A program made the translations under genes and the position numbers. From Kalaharituber pfeilii (Eukaryota; Ascomycota; Pezizomycetes; Pezizales; Pezizaceae), in NCBI GenBank assembly GCA_015179045.1, contig WHUZ01000077.1, positions 248,001-312,000 on the forward strand: 64,000 nucleotides of DNA, read 5' to 3'. Shown one piece after another: positions 18,245 to 29,671 of the stretch (the stretch's first letter is position 1; each line of letters opens with the position of its first letter). The notes below the pieces were generated by a model. It made no database searches, was not told the origin of the DNA, and was given only the letters and a program-made list of their open reading frames with translations.

Positions 18245-18747
18245 TGCCTGAACAATGAATCCAACAGGCCAGGCCGGCCGACCAGGCCGTGATCTGCATT
18301 GGACTGAAACCGCCTGGACCGGCCTGATCCACATGAATCAGGCCAACCAGGCCAGTCCAGGCCAATCAGGCCGGTTCAGGCCAATCAGGCCGGTTCAGGC
18401 CAATCAGGCCGGTTCAGGCCAATCAGGCCGGTTCAGGCCAATCAGGCCGGTTCAGGCCATTCAGGCCGGTTCAGGCCAATTAAACGAATCACTGCACAGC
18501 TATCCAGCTGAATTGAGGCCAGCATTTACCAGATTGTTTGAGTATTTAGATGAGTAGAATCTCCCGTATGTCTAGAATTTTAAACAGCAGCGGTCTACGA
18601 CTTTTGTCAAGTATGTATGACACTTTGTATTCAAGTATATATACTAAGATATAATTTAGAAATGATGGACCTTCCAGATAATACAACAGACTGGACCCAA
18701 TTCTTCGATGATGATACCTGATGCGCAACTGTCAATTACTGATAGTG

Positions 18748-19094
18748 CCCTGCCTTGGCGAACAGCCGCATGCGGTGTGAACAGGCAGAGTGTATACAAT
18801 GATACCGCGTCTGCATGCACGAAAGGACCGGGTCTAGACTTGGTGGGCTGAGCAATAAGGTAGGCAAAACGATCAATTCATAGCATGTAATAAGCAATGC
18901 ATAGCAAGTGATAGCACAGAAAGAAGAAGAGAAAAACCGCTGCCTAGACATCTCCCACTACATCCACACCTACGCCTATATATCACCGGCGTATGACTAA
19001 GCCAGACCTTGACCGTAAGCCAAGAAATGACCAAGCTCCCGCCGGCGATTTTTCTCATTATCCCACAGCGGGGTCATGTGATTTAAAAAAAAAA
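18748..19094 (+). mobile_element. 347-bp GTGATTTA-type retroelement nested in the MITE
   Basis: Flanked by AATTACTGATAGTG (18734-18747 and 19095-19108). The empty site is visible at 42254-42267 in the second MITE copy. The body shares blocks with 679-1008, and the 3' end is CAGCGGGGTCATGTGATTT plus poly(A). It may be a SINE or a 5'-truncated LINE; no A/B-box promoter was identified. Confidence 0.9.
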
Positions 19095-19240
19095 AATTAC
19101 TGATAGTGGAAATATTCAGGATTATTAAAATCTAATTCACCTGGGGTAAATTCCAAAATTGCTTGAATTTACGTAAATGGCCTGGTCGGCCTGGACTGGC
19201 CTGAATGGCCTGAACCGGCCTGATTGGCCTGGACCGGCCT

Positions 19241-19341
19241 TTTTTTTTTTTTTTTTTTTTTATTTCACGTAACCCCGCTTGCAGCTGTTCGCCATGGCAG
19301 GGTCCCTGGACCGAAGTCCTTCTGGCCCGGAGACAGGCACC
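19241..19341 (-). mobile_element. GTGATTTA-type poly(A) insertion in the MITE right arm
   Basis: 101 bp antisense, flanked by CCTGGACCGGCCT (19228-19240 and 19342-19354). A variant tail, with CGTGAAAT before poly(A). Confidence 0.85.
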
Positions 19342-19554
19342 CCTGGACCGGCCTGAATCGCCTGAACCGGCCTGAATGGCCTGAACCGGCCTGAATGGCC
19401 TGATTGTTTCAGGCCGCCTGGGCCGGTCCAGGCGGCCCTCACGGCCTGGCCTGATTGTTCAGGCCAGGCCAGGCCCAGAATTTCACGGTCCAGGCCAGTC
19501 CAGGCCTCCGGTTGGCCTGGCCTGGCCTGGCCTGTTGGATTCATTGAGCCTGAA

Positions 19555-21353
19555 CTTGATAGGCACAAGCGGCGTCCAGAGAAGGATAGATGTAAATGTA
19601 GGTATGGAAAGAATCGAAATATTCAACTGTAGAAATAACGTAGGCTAGAAAGGGTTGGATGAGCCATGCCAAACTCGATGCCTGCGGTCCTGGGTCAACG
19701 AAACTCGTGCATTCAATAGCTTTGTGGATACATAGGGGAATTCAAGCTGGAGCCGAAACTGGGGGGGTGAGCGATTGGATGGGGAGCCGCAGTATAGTTT
19801 TCCTTGCAATAACCTACCCAGTCTGTAAATCCTTACCTTTTTCGTCCAGTATAGCAAGGGCATCTATATTAATACTCTGCGAATACTAGTGATTTTTTGT
19901 TTTATTGGTTGCATAACCCCGTATAGGTACAGGCTACAACCCGATGGCAGGGGATTATTATCTTGGCTGACGACACACTCAACGTGCATGTCGTGCTGAC
20001 CTGGCAGCTGATAGGTTCCAAACATCGCTAGCGGAACTGGTGATATCTCGCTCACTTGATTCGATGCCCCCTCCCTCCACTTGAGGAGCAGCCTGACTAC
20101 GACAGTATTGTGAAGCAGCGAGAATTTTGGCGGAAAGAATTTTCCACATCGACAAGTACTGAAGTCGAATTAGGGAATGTTTCATTTAGTGCCGTTGCAT
20201 TCATTGTAATGTCGCAAGAACGAAAATTATTGTTTCTTCTTTAGCGCATTAGCGAAGCACAGCCAGCTAGTAAGTAGTTCAAATGATTGTTTAGCTGTCA
20301 CTTCAGAATCCTGGATCCACCTCCAACCACTACTGAACATTCCCCAGTTTCTTAATCACTGCTTTTCCATGAATTTCTATTGCTGAAATGGCAGGTCATA
20401 GTTTTGATAAAAGGAGCTTGCCCTTTGTAGTGGAAGTGGCCCTGGAGGTGGTGGTCTTTTCCTTTAGGCAGGGATGGCAGGTGGAATTTTCTTAACGCTG
20501 GGTGGGTTGGGAGGGGCTAATCTCATCGTCAGGGGAGTTGCAGAGGTTGGGCTGGCTGCTTCTGCATGAGGGCCGCCCAGGCCTTGCATTCACAGTACAT
20601 GCAGTTGGGGTGGACTTTGTTTTTTGTGGTCTAATCCAGCTTCTAGCCTCCAAAGTACTTAATTGTACAAATTTTGTGGAAAGTTCGACAATCTTGAGGT
20701 TGAACTTGGATGGTTTATCACTTTCTTCTCTTCAAGGTCTCTCTTTCTACATCAATAATCCTGCGAAAAAATACCACCATGACTTCTAGAGAAAAACGTC
20801 TTTAGGGGTTAGAATGCCCATTCCTTGACTGAGTTGAGAGTTTAGTGGTAGACGACCATGCAGCGGTAGTGATCGCTCCTGTAGTGATGTGAATGTAGGT
20901 GCTGGAGGCTATGAGGTAAACTGTACGAACTAATTCCCTCGAATCAGTGGAGTTGTGTAAGTCGTATCACCTGTGGAGGACACGCGTTGCATATGGCAGA
21001 CGGCGAAATGATGTTTTTAAAACAAAAATTAGATCAACAGAATCAGCATGCTGAAAGGTATTGGTTCGCGTAGGTCTCCTAAATGATCCAATCGTAGTTG
21101 CAAAGTCACTCCAAAAGCTTGTTCTATCAAAGGTGGTGCTGGTCTGTAGTGAGCTCAATTTGACTGCCCGAAGAGAATCACGTGCCTACCTTGTTAACGG
21201 GATCCTATAGCCATGACCGTGTTCGAGCTATCACCTTACATCCGTTTTGCTGTTACTAATAGATAAGTTCTTTCTGTTACCATTACTAATTGATAGTTCT
21301 TTCTACTGCTGTTTTCATTCATTTATTGGTTGCTGTTCTGTTCTTTCATTTAA
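19555..21353. other. 1.8 kb without a recognised gene
   Basis: Only short ORFs on either strand (for example 20502-20789 plus and 19979-20185 minus), none with a recognisable motif. Decayed host or repeat DNA. Confidence 0.4.
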
Positions 21354-21355
21354 AT

Positions 21356-21402
21356 CGTGATAGCCCATTGGGTGGCATGTGATTAATGATATTAAAAAAA
21401 AA
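21356..21402 (+). mobile_element. LINE-tail micro-insertion, diverged
   Basis: ATCGTGATAGCCC...GGCATGTGATTAATGATATT plus 11 A, between two copies of CTTTCATTTAA/CTTTCATTTAAC. C-to-T changes mark it as an older copy. Confidence 0.7.
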
Positions 21403-21854
21403 AACTTTCATTTAACTCATATCTATGATCTACATTTCGTTGCCATTATGTTTATAAATCATGCAATAACGCCACAGCACCAACTTCATGCCACAGCGTT
21501 TAGTTGCAAGCGTCGTATTCTGTAACTTTCGCACCTGCCTGATATGTTACACCTGCCTGTTGAGTTGTCGTTCTGCAGTCACGTCATGCAATGGTATATA
21601 ATCCTGTTTGTTCTATATCTCTTTAGTCAATCAGACCTATTGAACCCAATGGTACAGATCTTCTTTATTCCTTCAGAGAAGCTCTCTTGTTCTATGTGAC
21701 GAAGCCCTCCCTATCCTACGTGCAAAACCAGAATTCCAGGGTCGACATTAAAACATAGCCTACTCTCTCTTGCTGCTAAGATATCTACTTGCAGCTGCTG
21801 TCATACCGAGGCTCCTTCTCGCTTTATCATATGCTTGTCCTTTCCTTCCTAAGA
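21403..21854. other. No gene seen
   Basis: AT-rich intergenic DNA with short chance ORFs only. Confidence 0.4.
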
Positions 21855-21856
21855 TA

Positions 21857-23086
21857 CTGTGCTTTACCACATCTCGACGCACACCACAATTCAACACACT
21901 TCCCCACCAAAACTAGCCACGTAGAAGAGCGTGTACCTCAACCACTAGAGCAGAATTTTGTAAGCTCTATTTAGAGATACTAAATAAATACTTGTTCTTC
22001 ATGTTTAGCACCTCTGCTGGCTCAAAGAAAGCATTCTCAAGGATTTATGGCACAGCGAAATTTATAACAATGTCTTGGCATCTATTTGTATGGGATTCTC
22101 ATACAATATTTCAGCAGATTAAACATACTACTCTTTTTCAGCACTATCATATGAATGGCTAAAGTCTTGTGATTAAAGGGTCTCTTCTAGCTGTATATTG
22201 ACTCACTTGACTTTATTCAATCTATTTTAATATATTGCATAGTTGGCATACTGATATATATTTTCAGGTAATCTTCCACTACTATTTATATATAATATTT
22301 CTATGGAGATGAAAATATTTTAAACAACTCAACAATTACTTTAAGGATTATATTGATACTATTTATACATATCTCCATAGGGATAGGTTATCCAAATAAG
22401 GTATTTAAATATTTTTATTGAATGAATTGTAGATGCAGTAAGTAAATTTCCATTTCTGCAATTTTACTATAAAAATACATATCAAAACTTATGTGAAAAT
22501 GTGCAGAGATATAATTCATTCATAACTACTTTTTGTATAAGAGTAGAGATGCAGGATCTGAAGAATGATGCTTGCTTTAAGCCTCCTAAAAGCCGCATAG
22601 AAAAGTAGGTTCTGTGCGTGGAGATATATAGTTTCTTATTCACTGAGTTTTAGTAAGAAAGCATGTCGAATTGTGGTGTGCATTGAGTAGTGAGTAGCAT
22701 GAGCCAAGCCAGCTCGAGCTCAAACAAGCCAAAATCATGCTTGTGTTTTCTTGATAGCTCGCTAAAATGCTTAGCTAGTGCAAGGTTTCATAAACTGTAA
22801 ATACCTAATATAGTAATAATTAGATACTTGGAGCTCATTCTGACCTACCAACAACTTCGAAATACACAATTTAGCTGATAGTAGTGAGAAAGATGAAAAT
22901 TTAGCTTAGTTTGATTTAGTTTGTTAATATTATGTATATAATCAATTCAGGCTCGAGCTTATACTACGCCAGCTCAAGCCAGCTCGAGCCGAGCTTAGTT
23001 ACTTATGAGCTAGCTTAAGCTCACCCTACAGCTCGACTCGAGCTAGCTCATACCACTTACTAGTGTCGAGATGTAGTGAAATATAG
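21857..23086. mobile_element. Tc1/mariner-type MITE (CTGTGTTTCACCAC family), copy with nested hAT MITE
   Basis: Flanked by TA. TIRs of about 55 bp include CACATCTCGACGCACACCAC and the inverse. AT-rich interior without coding capacity. A second MITE (22688-23062) sits in the right TIR. Sister copies: 46309-47154 and 59800-60642. Confidence 0.8.
22688..23062. mobile_element. hAT-type MITE (TAGTGAGCGGC family), copy 2
   Basis: Bounded by TAGTGAGTAGC and its diverged inverse. Flanks GCATTGAG and GTGTCGAG both derive from GCGTCGAG (intact at 47131 in the sister TIR), so the 8-bp duplication has since gained C-to-T type changes on each side. Confidence 0.75.
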
Positions 23087-23451
23087 TAGAAATCGTGAGA
23101 GCCTACTCATGTGGCTTCCATAGCTGCAGATGCTCACACAGCGCAACAGTCATGCCGAGCATATAAAAGACCACATTATATAAATCAGGATTGAGATTGC
23201 TTCCTCATAAGTACCCATACTGGTTATAATTGACTGAATGATATGAAGCAGACTGTTCTAGTGTGCTGGCTATTCACTGCTCTCTCTTGAAGCGGAATGC
23301 AGAAACGGATATTGCTCGATCTGCTAGGTATTATCTTCATAATATAGATTACTAAAGTATCTAGATAGGGACATGACTTCATGTTAGGACAAACTAGGGA
23401 TTATGATAACTAAGGGGCAGCTAAGGCAAAGAAACAAGCTAAGACTAAGCT
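23087..23451. other. No gene seen
   Basis: AT-rich sequence without recognisable features. Confidence 0.4.
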
Positions 23452-23456
23452 GTAGA

Positions 23457-23693
23457 TGTTACGGAGGTGGTAAACGCAGAAAGTTACCGTCCGCCAGGTC
23501 AAAAAGACACTTGACTAGCGATACTCGCTAGTCCTCTGCGTAGCTCATATAGTACTCATTATGCAACTGCGGCGCCTTTCCGGCTGTCGCATGTCGCTTA
23601 CGTCGCATATGCGCATTTCGTATGCGCTTGCATTTTTCGCTTTTCACGCGCTCCACCGGCCGCCCACACTACGGTCGCGGTGAACCCGTAACA
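23457..23693 (-). mobile_element. Solo-LTR-like repeat (TGTTACGG family)
   Basis: 237 bp, TGTTACGG...CCGTAACA, with the exact 5-bp duplication GTAGA (23452-23456 and 23694-23698). Inverted relative to 25711-25946. Ends and TSD fit a solo LTR; a MITE is not excluded. Confidence 0.82.
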
Positions 23694-23698
23694 GTAGA

Positions 23699-24064
23699 TC
23701 GATCCTATAATTAGAGAAATTAATAAGATGCAGGGGGCCCTGCTAGGAGAGGAAAGAGTAATCACCTAGAGATTTAGGTAGGTAAGGTGAATGGATTGAA
23801 TTGTAGATAGTATAATATAGATGAGGCAATAGAACACATCTATGATAGGTGTGAAGTTTCGAGGAGATTGCTACAAGAGCTATAGGCTATGTAATATTGA
23901 TATGGAAGCCACCGCGAAGGAGCATAATTCAGACCAATTGATGTAAGACTAATAGTTAGATAGAAGGAGCTGAATGCCTAAATATATGTTGAGTGAATTT
24001 CTTCCTTCTATCTTTAGTTAGAGGTCAAGGGTTTATTATTTTGCTATTAATTTCTATTATTTCC
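23699..24064. other. No gene seen
   Basis: AT-rich intergenic DNA. Confidence 0.4.
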
Positions 24065-24069
24065 TTTGT

Positions 24070-24891
24070 GTCACGGCTTGGCGTGCCATGGCGGTAGAAG
24101 GAAGCTGATTACTAGTACGTGTGGACGTCTAAGGGAGCCAAGATCCTTGACCACGTGCGCAAACGTAAGCGAGTCGCTGACCGGCCCATACGGATACTCC
24201 TATATATACCGACCGCACTACCGGGTGGTACCGGTAGTTCTACCTTTTGGTGCAACGGTTTGCAAACGGTCGGTTGCAATCCGTAACAGTACTACCGGTT
24301 GGGTCGCCGGTTCAAACCTTGCCTGTAGTGAACGTCAGATACTGCAGGTGACCTTTGAATTTGATAAGCGGCTTACAGTCACATGCCGGTTGCTGGTTAT
24401 AAAGTAGTGTGGTAGTGGCACATGAAATTGAAGCCCTAAGGCGGTAACGGGTAGCTGGGGGTTAATATATAGAGAGTCCGGGACGTACTCTGCCTGCGAG
24501 GGAGTAATATCATGACTTGGCGTGCCATGGCGGTAGAAGGAAGCTGATTACTAGTACGTGTGGACGTTGTTGAGCTTTGGGTAGAAAGAGATGATTGTTA
24601 TTCCTTCGTAGAGAGAGTAGCCAAAGTAATACAGCTATATACATAGAGCATGAGGTTGCTCTCGGGCCCTTACCACCCTTTATCACGGACCTCTCTGATA
24701 TCCGACATTACTGTAGATCTCTAACAGACGGCTAAGGGAGCCAAGATCCTTGACCACGTGCACAAACGTAAGCGAGTCGCTGACCGGCCTGTACGGATAC
24801 TCCTATATATACCGACCGCACTATCGGGTGGTACCGGTAGTTCTACCTTTTGGTGCAACGGTTTGCAAACGGTCGGTTGCAATCCGTAACA
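24070..24891 (+). mobile_element. TRIM-like miniature LTR retrotransposon
   Basis: LTRs at 24070-24288 (219 bp, TGTCACGG...CCGTAACA) and 24508-24891 (220 bp once its nested insertion is removed). The internal region (24289-24507) is only 219 bp. The exact 5-bp duplication CTTTG lies at 24065-24069 and 24892-24896. A purine-rich GCGAGGGAGTAA precedes the right LTR, suggesting plus orientation. It has no coding capacity, so it must depend on other elements. Confidence 0.85.
24568..24726. mobile_element. 159-bp solo LTR nested in the TRIM right LTR
   Basis: TGTTGAGC...TCTCTAACA flanked by GACGT and GACGG. The uninterrupted left LTR shows the empty site (GTGGACGTCTAAGGG). Confidence 0.75.
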
Positions 24892-24896
24892 CTTTG

Positions 24897-25705
24897 TAAG
24901 TAATCGTTTCATAGCCTCTAAGGCAGTATATAAGTAATGTTTTTTTTTTCACTATTTTATTAAAAAAAAGAAATAATACTTATACCTATTTCCAACTCTA
25001 CAGTTTTTTCTTTTGCTATAGTACTTCTTATTATTTTGTTCTTTCTGTTTTCTTTTGTTCTCTCGTGATCTTCCTCCTCTCACTTTTTAAAGAGGATCAA
25101 CACCTATACACTTGAATTAAGAAATCAGTGTAAGTTATGACAGCTAGACTGTGAGGATTATACTAGTATATAAGAGTAGGTTTAATTTTCTGATCATATA
25201 TATCAGAATTATAGCCCAACTCTGAGTACTCTTTAAGTAGTAAGATAACTTTATGCTTACACTCTACTGTGGGCCCCAGCACTAGGCCATAAAGCTAGCA
25301 TTCTGAGATGTTTTCTCTAAAGGCTACAAATTCTAGTTGAGTACTGGACGAGCTTCGTAGTAGGCTTAAAATTCTGTTGTGCACTGCTTCATTACTTAGG
25401 ATAGCATCTTCCCCTCAAATACATAGAAAATATACTTCAATTGATAGAAATTAATTATTAATACTACTATTATTTATATTCCTAATATTAACGGGAGCAG
25501 ACAATTTGCAGGCGATACTCTGTACTATTACCTACACATTAATGCCCAAACTATAAGGTGGCTACCGAGGAAATCAGTTTGTACCAGTTACTCCATAGTC
25601 AAAAAATAGGTAGCTCAACTCCAAAAGATATCACCAGCTTTTGTTTTATCATACATATGACACACAATCTTTTATATGAGATATCAATAGCAGAAAGAGT
25701 AGAAC
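24897..25705. other. AT-rich 0.8 kb without a gene
   Basis: Only short ORFs (for example 25558-25806, which runs into the LTR). Confidence 0.4.
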
Positions 25706-25710
25706 TTGAG

Positions 25711-25946
25711 TGTTACGGGTTCACCGCGACCGTAGTGTGGGCGGCCGGTGGAGCGCGTGAAAAGCGAAAAATGCAAGCGCATACGAAATGCGCATATGCG
25801 ACGTAGGCGACATGCGACAGCCGAAAGGCGCTGCAGTTGCATAATGAGTACTATATGAGCTACGTAGAGGACTAGCGAGTATCGCTAGTCAAGTGTCTTT
25901 TTGACCTGGCGGACGGTAACTTTCTGCGTTTACCACCTCCGTAACA
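25711..25946 (+). mobile_element. Solo-LTR-like repeat (TGTTACGG family)
   Basis: 236 bp with the exact 5-bp duplication TTGAG (25706-25710 and 25947-25951). The least diverged copy in the window. Confidence 0.85.
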
Positions 25947-25951
25947 TTGAG

Positions 25952-26270
25952 GATAGATATAAGCTGGTATATAAGTACTTTAAGAATATTCAATTCTTTA
26001 CAAGTTCTATTTGCAAAAAGTACTATGAATATAAGGAGTCAGTCTCTATGAAAATAAACACATCTACTCCAACTATGTATAATATAAATATATAAATAGA
26101 GTGGCCATTATATGTGGAAGCAGCTATCCAAACCTTCATATTGTAAAATGTAGATACCCAAATAGAGCAACCATCATATGCAGAAGCAGCTGGGCAAACC
26201 TCTACAGCTCTCTGGAAGATTGTGCCAGCTCCTCCCACTCTACTAGTGTTAAGAAGAGAGACCTACCTGC
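25952..26270. repeat. AT-rich stretch with a short tandem duplication
   Basis: A roughly 55-bp unit containing CATATGCAGAAGCAGCT / TATATGTGGAAGCAGCT occurs twice around 26095-26210. No gene. Confidence 0.5.
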
Positions 26271-26930
26271 CTGTACCAAAGGAAAGACATCAGGAAGAAA
26301 GGAAGTTTGCGCCCTCAGCGCCACGAGCGCCACAACGCTGGGGCGCTGGGGCACAAACTCGACTCCACAACACGCTACTCCGGCTCAGCACGTCACAAAC
26401 CCATGAGATCGTGCTACTGCGTCCCCAACGCGCAGGGCGCACTCTACTGAATGACTCCTCAGGGACGCAGTTGACCCAATAGGCCTCGTTGGTAACGCAG
26501 GCGACCTAATAGGCCTCTTCATAACGTTGGCCACCTGGTGCGTCTCGTTGATAACGCACGTAACCTAGTAAATGTCGTTGAGCACGCTGTTGACATGATT
26601 GAGCTCGTTGGGGACGCACGTAACCTGGTGGATGTCGTTGAGCACGCTGTTGATATGATTGGGCTCGTTGGGGACGCAATTTCCTCTAGGGCCTCGTTGG
26701 GGGTGCACTGTGATGGTAGTACCACGTTGTCAACTCTGTTTACACATCCTCATGTGTTCTCAATTCAGTATATATTGAATTATTTATACATTCCTAGCTA
26801 TCGCGATATATACAGGCGCCCTTTCACGACCCCTCCATACCCCACCACTCCACCGTATCGTCGTGCCTTTTCATCAACACTCTATGCCATACCGCTCCAC
26901 CGCATTCCTGTAGATTGAGCCTTTCATGCC
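26271..26930. repeat. GC-richer degenerate tandem repeats (CTCGTTG.GGACGCA type)
   Basis: Repeats of about 25-40 bp built on GTTGGGGACGCA / GATAACGCA with GACCTAATAGGCCTC or CATGATTGAGCTC between them. Two roughly 78-bp near-copies lie at 26555-26680. ORFs here are repeat-driven. Confidence 0.6.
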
Positions 26931-27860
26931 ACATTAAGCGCCGCAGAGGAAGGGCTGCCATACCTGCTAAATTGAACTCATTCGCCCATTCTCGTGCCGT
27001 TGGAAGGGCCTCACAGTACTAGTAGCTGACAGATTGAGCTCATATCCATGCAACTTGTGACGTTAAAAGAGACCCGACATACCTGTGAAATTGACCTCAT
27101 TCTGCCATTGTGGTGATGTCGATTGGGCCCTATGGTACGTGTCAGATTCAGCTCACATTCACACATCCCGCGACGTTGAAAGGGACCCACCACATGTATG
27201 AAATTGTACTCATCATGCCATTCTCGTGCCGTCCAAAGGGCCCTACGGTACGTGTCAGATTCAGTTCATGTTCACATATCTCGCGATGTTGAAAGGGACC
27301 CGCCGTACCTGTGTACTGAGCTCTCATTGCCATACCCATATATCCCGCGACGTTGAGAGGGACCCGCTATACCTGTGCAATTGACCTCATTCTGCCATTC
27401 TCGTGTTGTCGATTTGGCCCTACAGTACGTGTCAGATTCAGCTCATGTTCACACATCTCGACGTTGACAGGGACCCACCATACCTGTAAATTGAGCTGAT
27501 TTTGCAACATCTTGTGCTGGCGGAAGGGCCCTATGGTCTCGTGTTAATCTCATGCTGCCATATATCACGCCGTAGACGAAGGCCTACCATACCTGTGAAA
27601 TTGAACTCTTCCTGCCATTCTCGTGCTGTCAAAAGGGCCCTGCAGTACGTGTCAATGTCAGTTTGAGCTCCTGCTCACAAATCTCGCGACTCTGAACCGG
27701 ACCCCCCATACCTGTAAATTCAGCTCACGTTGCCACATCTCACACCGGGCCCTGCGGTACCTGTGAAGTTAAGCTCACGTTCACACATCTCGCGACGTTG
27801 AAAGGGGCCTGCCATACCATTTAATAGAGCTCATTGGGCAGCATTTCGTGCTGTCGAGTG
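26931..27860. repeat. Degenerate satellite array, unit about 110-140 bp
   Basis: Recurring words in fixed order: CATACCTGTGAAATTGA, CATTCTGCCATTCTCGTG, GGGCCCTACGGTACGTGTCA, GATTCAGCTCATGTTCACA and CGCGACGTTGAAAGGGACC. Seven or so units are recognisable between 26931 and 27830. Part of the same unit recurs antisense at 34551-34690. Confidence 0.75.
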
Positions 27861-27911
27861 CGACCTGTTAACATGTGTGAGTAAGTTGTGCGATGTGTGA
27901 GTAGGTTGTGT

Positions 27912-28055
27912 GAAGGACGAAGAAGGACGAAGAAGGACGAAGAAGCACGAAGAAGGACGACGAAGCACGAAGAAGGACGACGAAGCAGGAAGAAGGACGA
28001 AGGACGAAGAAGCACGAACAAGGACGACGAAGGACGAAGAAGGACGAAGAAGCAC
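27912..28055. repeat. 10-bp minisatellite (AAGAAGGACG)
   Basis: About 14 imperfect units with GGACG/GCACG variants and some shortened units. The antisense ORF rich in Ser/Phe is an artefact of the repeat. Confidence 0.85.
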
Positions 28056-28068
28056 TTTCCATGAAAAT

Positions 28069-28202
28069 TGACTCCTGAATGGATTCCTGAATTGACTCCT
28101 GAATTGACTCCGGAATTGACTCCTGAATTGACTCCGGAATTGACTCCTGAATTGACTCCGGAATTGACTCCTGAATTGACCCCTGAATTGACTCCTGAAT
28201 TC
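28069..28202. repeat. 12-bp minisatellite (GAATTGACTCCT/G)
   Basis: About 11 units, with the last base alternating T or G. The frame reads PELT repeats in plus and SGVN or RSQF repeats in minus; none is likely to be a protein. Confidence 0.9.
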
Positions 28203-28261
28203 AACGTGCAAGTAGGGGCAATTCTCACAGTGTCAACACGCCAGCTGGAACTAGATTGATC

Positions 28262-28720
28262 AGCAACTCGTGCTATGCCTAGTCTGGTTGTATCATCCCA
28301 CTGTGGTAGTCTGGTTGCTATTGGGAGCTATCCTAGCCGGCCCGTGGGATTACAGCGGGCAGCTGAAATGGCCTGAGCGACCTCATCAGCACCGAATTTA
28401 GCAACCTATCCGAGACCCAACGGGGGCCCAAGCGACCTCACTAGCACTCAATTCAGTAACCCAAGGGACCCGCCTGGAAGCTTAAGCTGAAATGGCCTGA
28501 GTGACCTCATCAGCGCCGAATTTAGCAACCTATACGAGACCCAACGGGGCCCAAGCGACCTCACCAGCGCTCAATTCAGTAACCCAACGGAGAGCCCAAG
28601 TAACCTGGAAGCGAGCAAGTGCGTAGCAGACTCCGCCCCTTTTCAACACCGTAAACTTGATCCCAATTCCGTAATGTACTAACCAGGGCAGTTCAGATAT
28701 TCGACTTAATGGACCATCTT
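28262..28720. repeat. About 120-bp direct duplication in intergenic DNA
   Basis: Blocks at about 28365-28465 and 28488-28590 share AGCTGAAATGGCCTGAG.GA, CCTCATCAGC.CCGAATTTAG and GAGACCCAACGGGG. No gene. Confidence 0.7.
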
Positions 28721-28890
28721 GGGCGCACGCATGAGATATGGAATTGTAGAACACATTGAGCATGTTGAGCACGTTGAGTGCGCACAAGAGATGTAGGGCA
28801 ATATTGGGCACATCGAGCATGTTGAGCACGTTGAGCACGTTGAGCGCGCACCGAAATGTTGAACATATTGCGTGCACACGAGCATAGTGA

Positions 28891-28955
28891 TTTTTTTTTT
28901 TTTTTTTTTTTTATATCATTACTCGCTTGCCGCCCCACGGGCTATGGCGACGAGC

Positions 28956-28986
<31 letters not shown>

Positions 28987-29184
28987 CATTTATCGCTTAC
29001 CGCCCTGTGGGCCATGGAGCGGCTGTGCCAAGAAACCATGGAGCGGCTGTAGCACGAAATGTATAGCACCTGTGCCAAGAAACCATGGAGCTACAGCCGC
29101 TCCATGGTTTCTTGGCACGATGAGACGCAATGGCAATGCACTTTCACAGCACAATGGCAGCGCACTTTGGAAGTACAATGGCAC
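28891..29184 (-). mobile_element. Compound poly(T) insertion with two LINE tails
   Basis: Flanked by CGAGCATAGTGA (28879-28890 and 29185-29196). Two complete hairpin tails lie 70 bp apart (28891-28950 and 28957-29018). The remainder includes a perfect 28-bp inverted repeat. The order of the two insertions is unclear. Confidence 0.65.
29025..29118. repeat. Perfect 28-bp inverted repeat with 38-bp loop
   Basis: Arms 29025-29052 and 29091-29118, containing CCAAGAAACCATGGAGCGGC and its inverse. A third partial copy of the word lies in the loop. Confidence 0.85.
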
Positions 29185-29671
29185 CGAGCATAGTGAGCAT
29201 GTTAAGCATGTTGAGCACGTTGAGTGCTCATATGAGATGGAGGGCATATTGGGCACATTGAGCATGTTGAGTACGCGCACATGAGATATACAACACATGG
29301 GGTGTACAACACATTATTGGGCACGTTGCGTACGCTTATGAGATGTAGGCACATTGAGCATAGTAAGTATGTTGAGTGTGCGCACATGAGATGTAGGAGA
29401 TATTGGGCACATTAAGCATGTTGAGCATGTTGAGCGCCACCGACAACAACCACCTCAGGACGAGCGTTTGGAAGCGACTCCACAACCACAACGTCCCCCC
29501 CGCTGAAATCTACATAGATCGAAAGCGCTCAGCGAGCTGAGTCTTTTGATCTAATTCTTATTCTCAAATACCCGACAGTGCGAATTTCCCCCGCGGGGCG
29601 AAATCTCGAGGATCCGTCAGCTCACCACCACCGTTGCAAGCACATCACCCCACCCCTGTCGCGCCAAGACC

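Larger units (their letters stand above)
18253..19546. mobile_element. hAT-like MITE with iterated GGCC motifs, copy 1 (two nested insertions)
   Basis: Termini CAATGAATCCAACAGGCC and the inverse, flanked by TGCCTGAA (18245-18252) and AGCCTGAA (19547-19554), an 8-bp duplication with one mismatch. The left arm holds about seven tandem 18-bp units (AATCAGGCCGGTTCAGGCC-type); the right arm holds the inverted equivalents. Two poly(A) elements interrupt it. The uninterrupted relative is 41900-42497. Confidence 0.85.
28721..29424. repeat. Satellite built on GAGCATGTTGAGCACGTTGAG
   Basis: Tandem TTGAGCACG/TTGAGCATG words with interspersed GCGCACATGAGATG.AGGGC and ATATTGGGCACATTGAGCA. It continues past the inserted ORF1 element to about 31100. 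Retroinsertions at 28891-29184 interrupt it. Confidence 0.8.

Noticed and set aside
18340..18480. Regular 18-bp repeats resembling a CRISPR array
   Set aside because: No unique spacers; the units are contiguous and mirrored in the opposite arm, which fits MITE subterminal arrays in a eukaryotic genome.
24289..24330. tRNA-like GGTTCAAACC motif after the TRIM left LTR
   Set aside because: No cloverleaf can be drawn; better explained as being near the primer-binding site, and not matched to a tRNA.
27821..28228. Repetitive ORFs (NSGV, RSQF, PELT repeats)
   Set aside because: Open in several frames on both strands purely because of 10- and 12-bp minisatellites.
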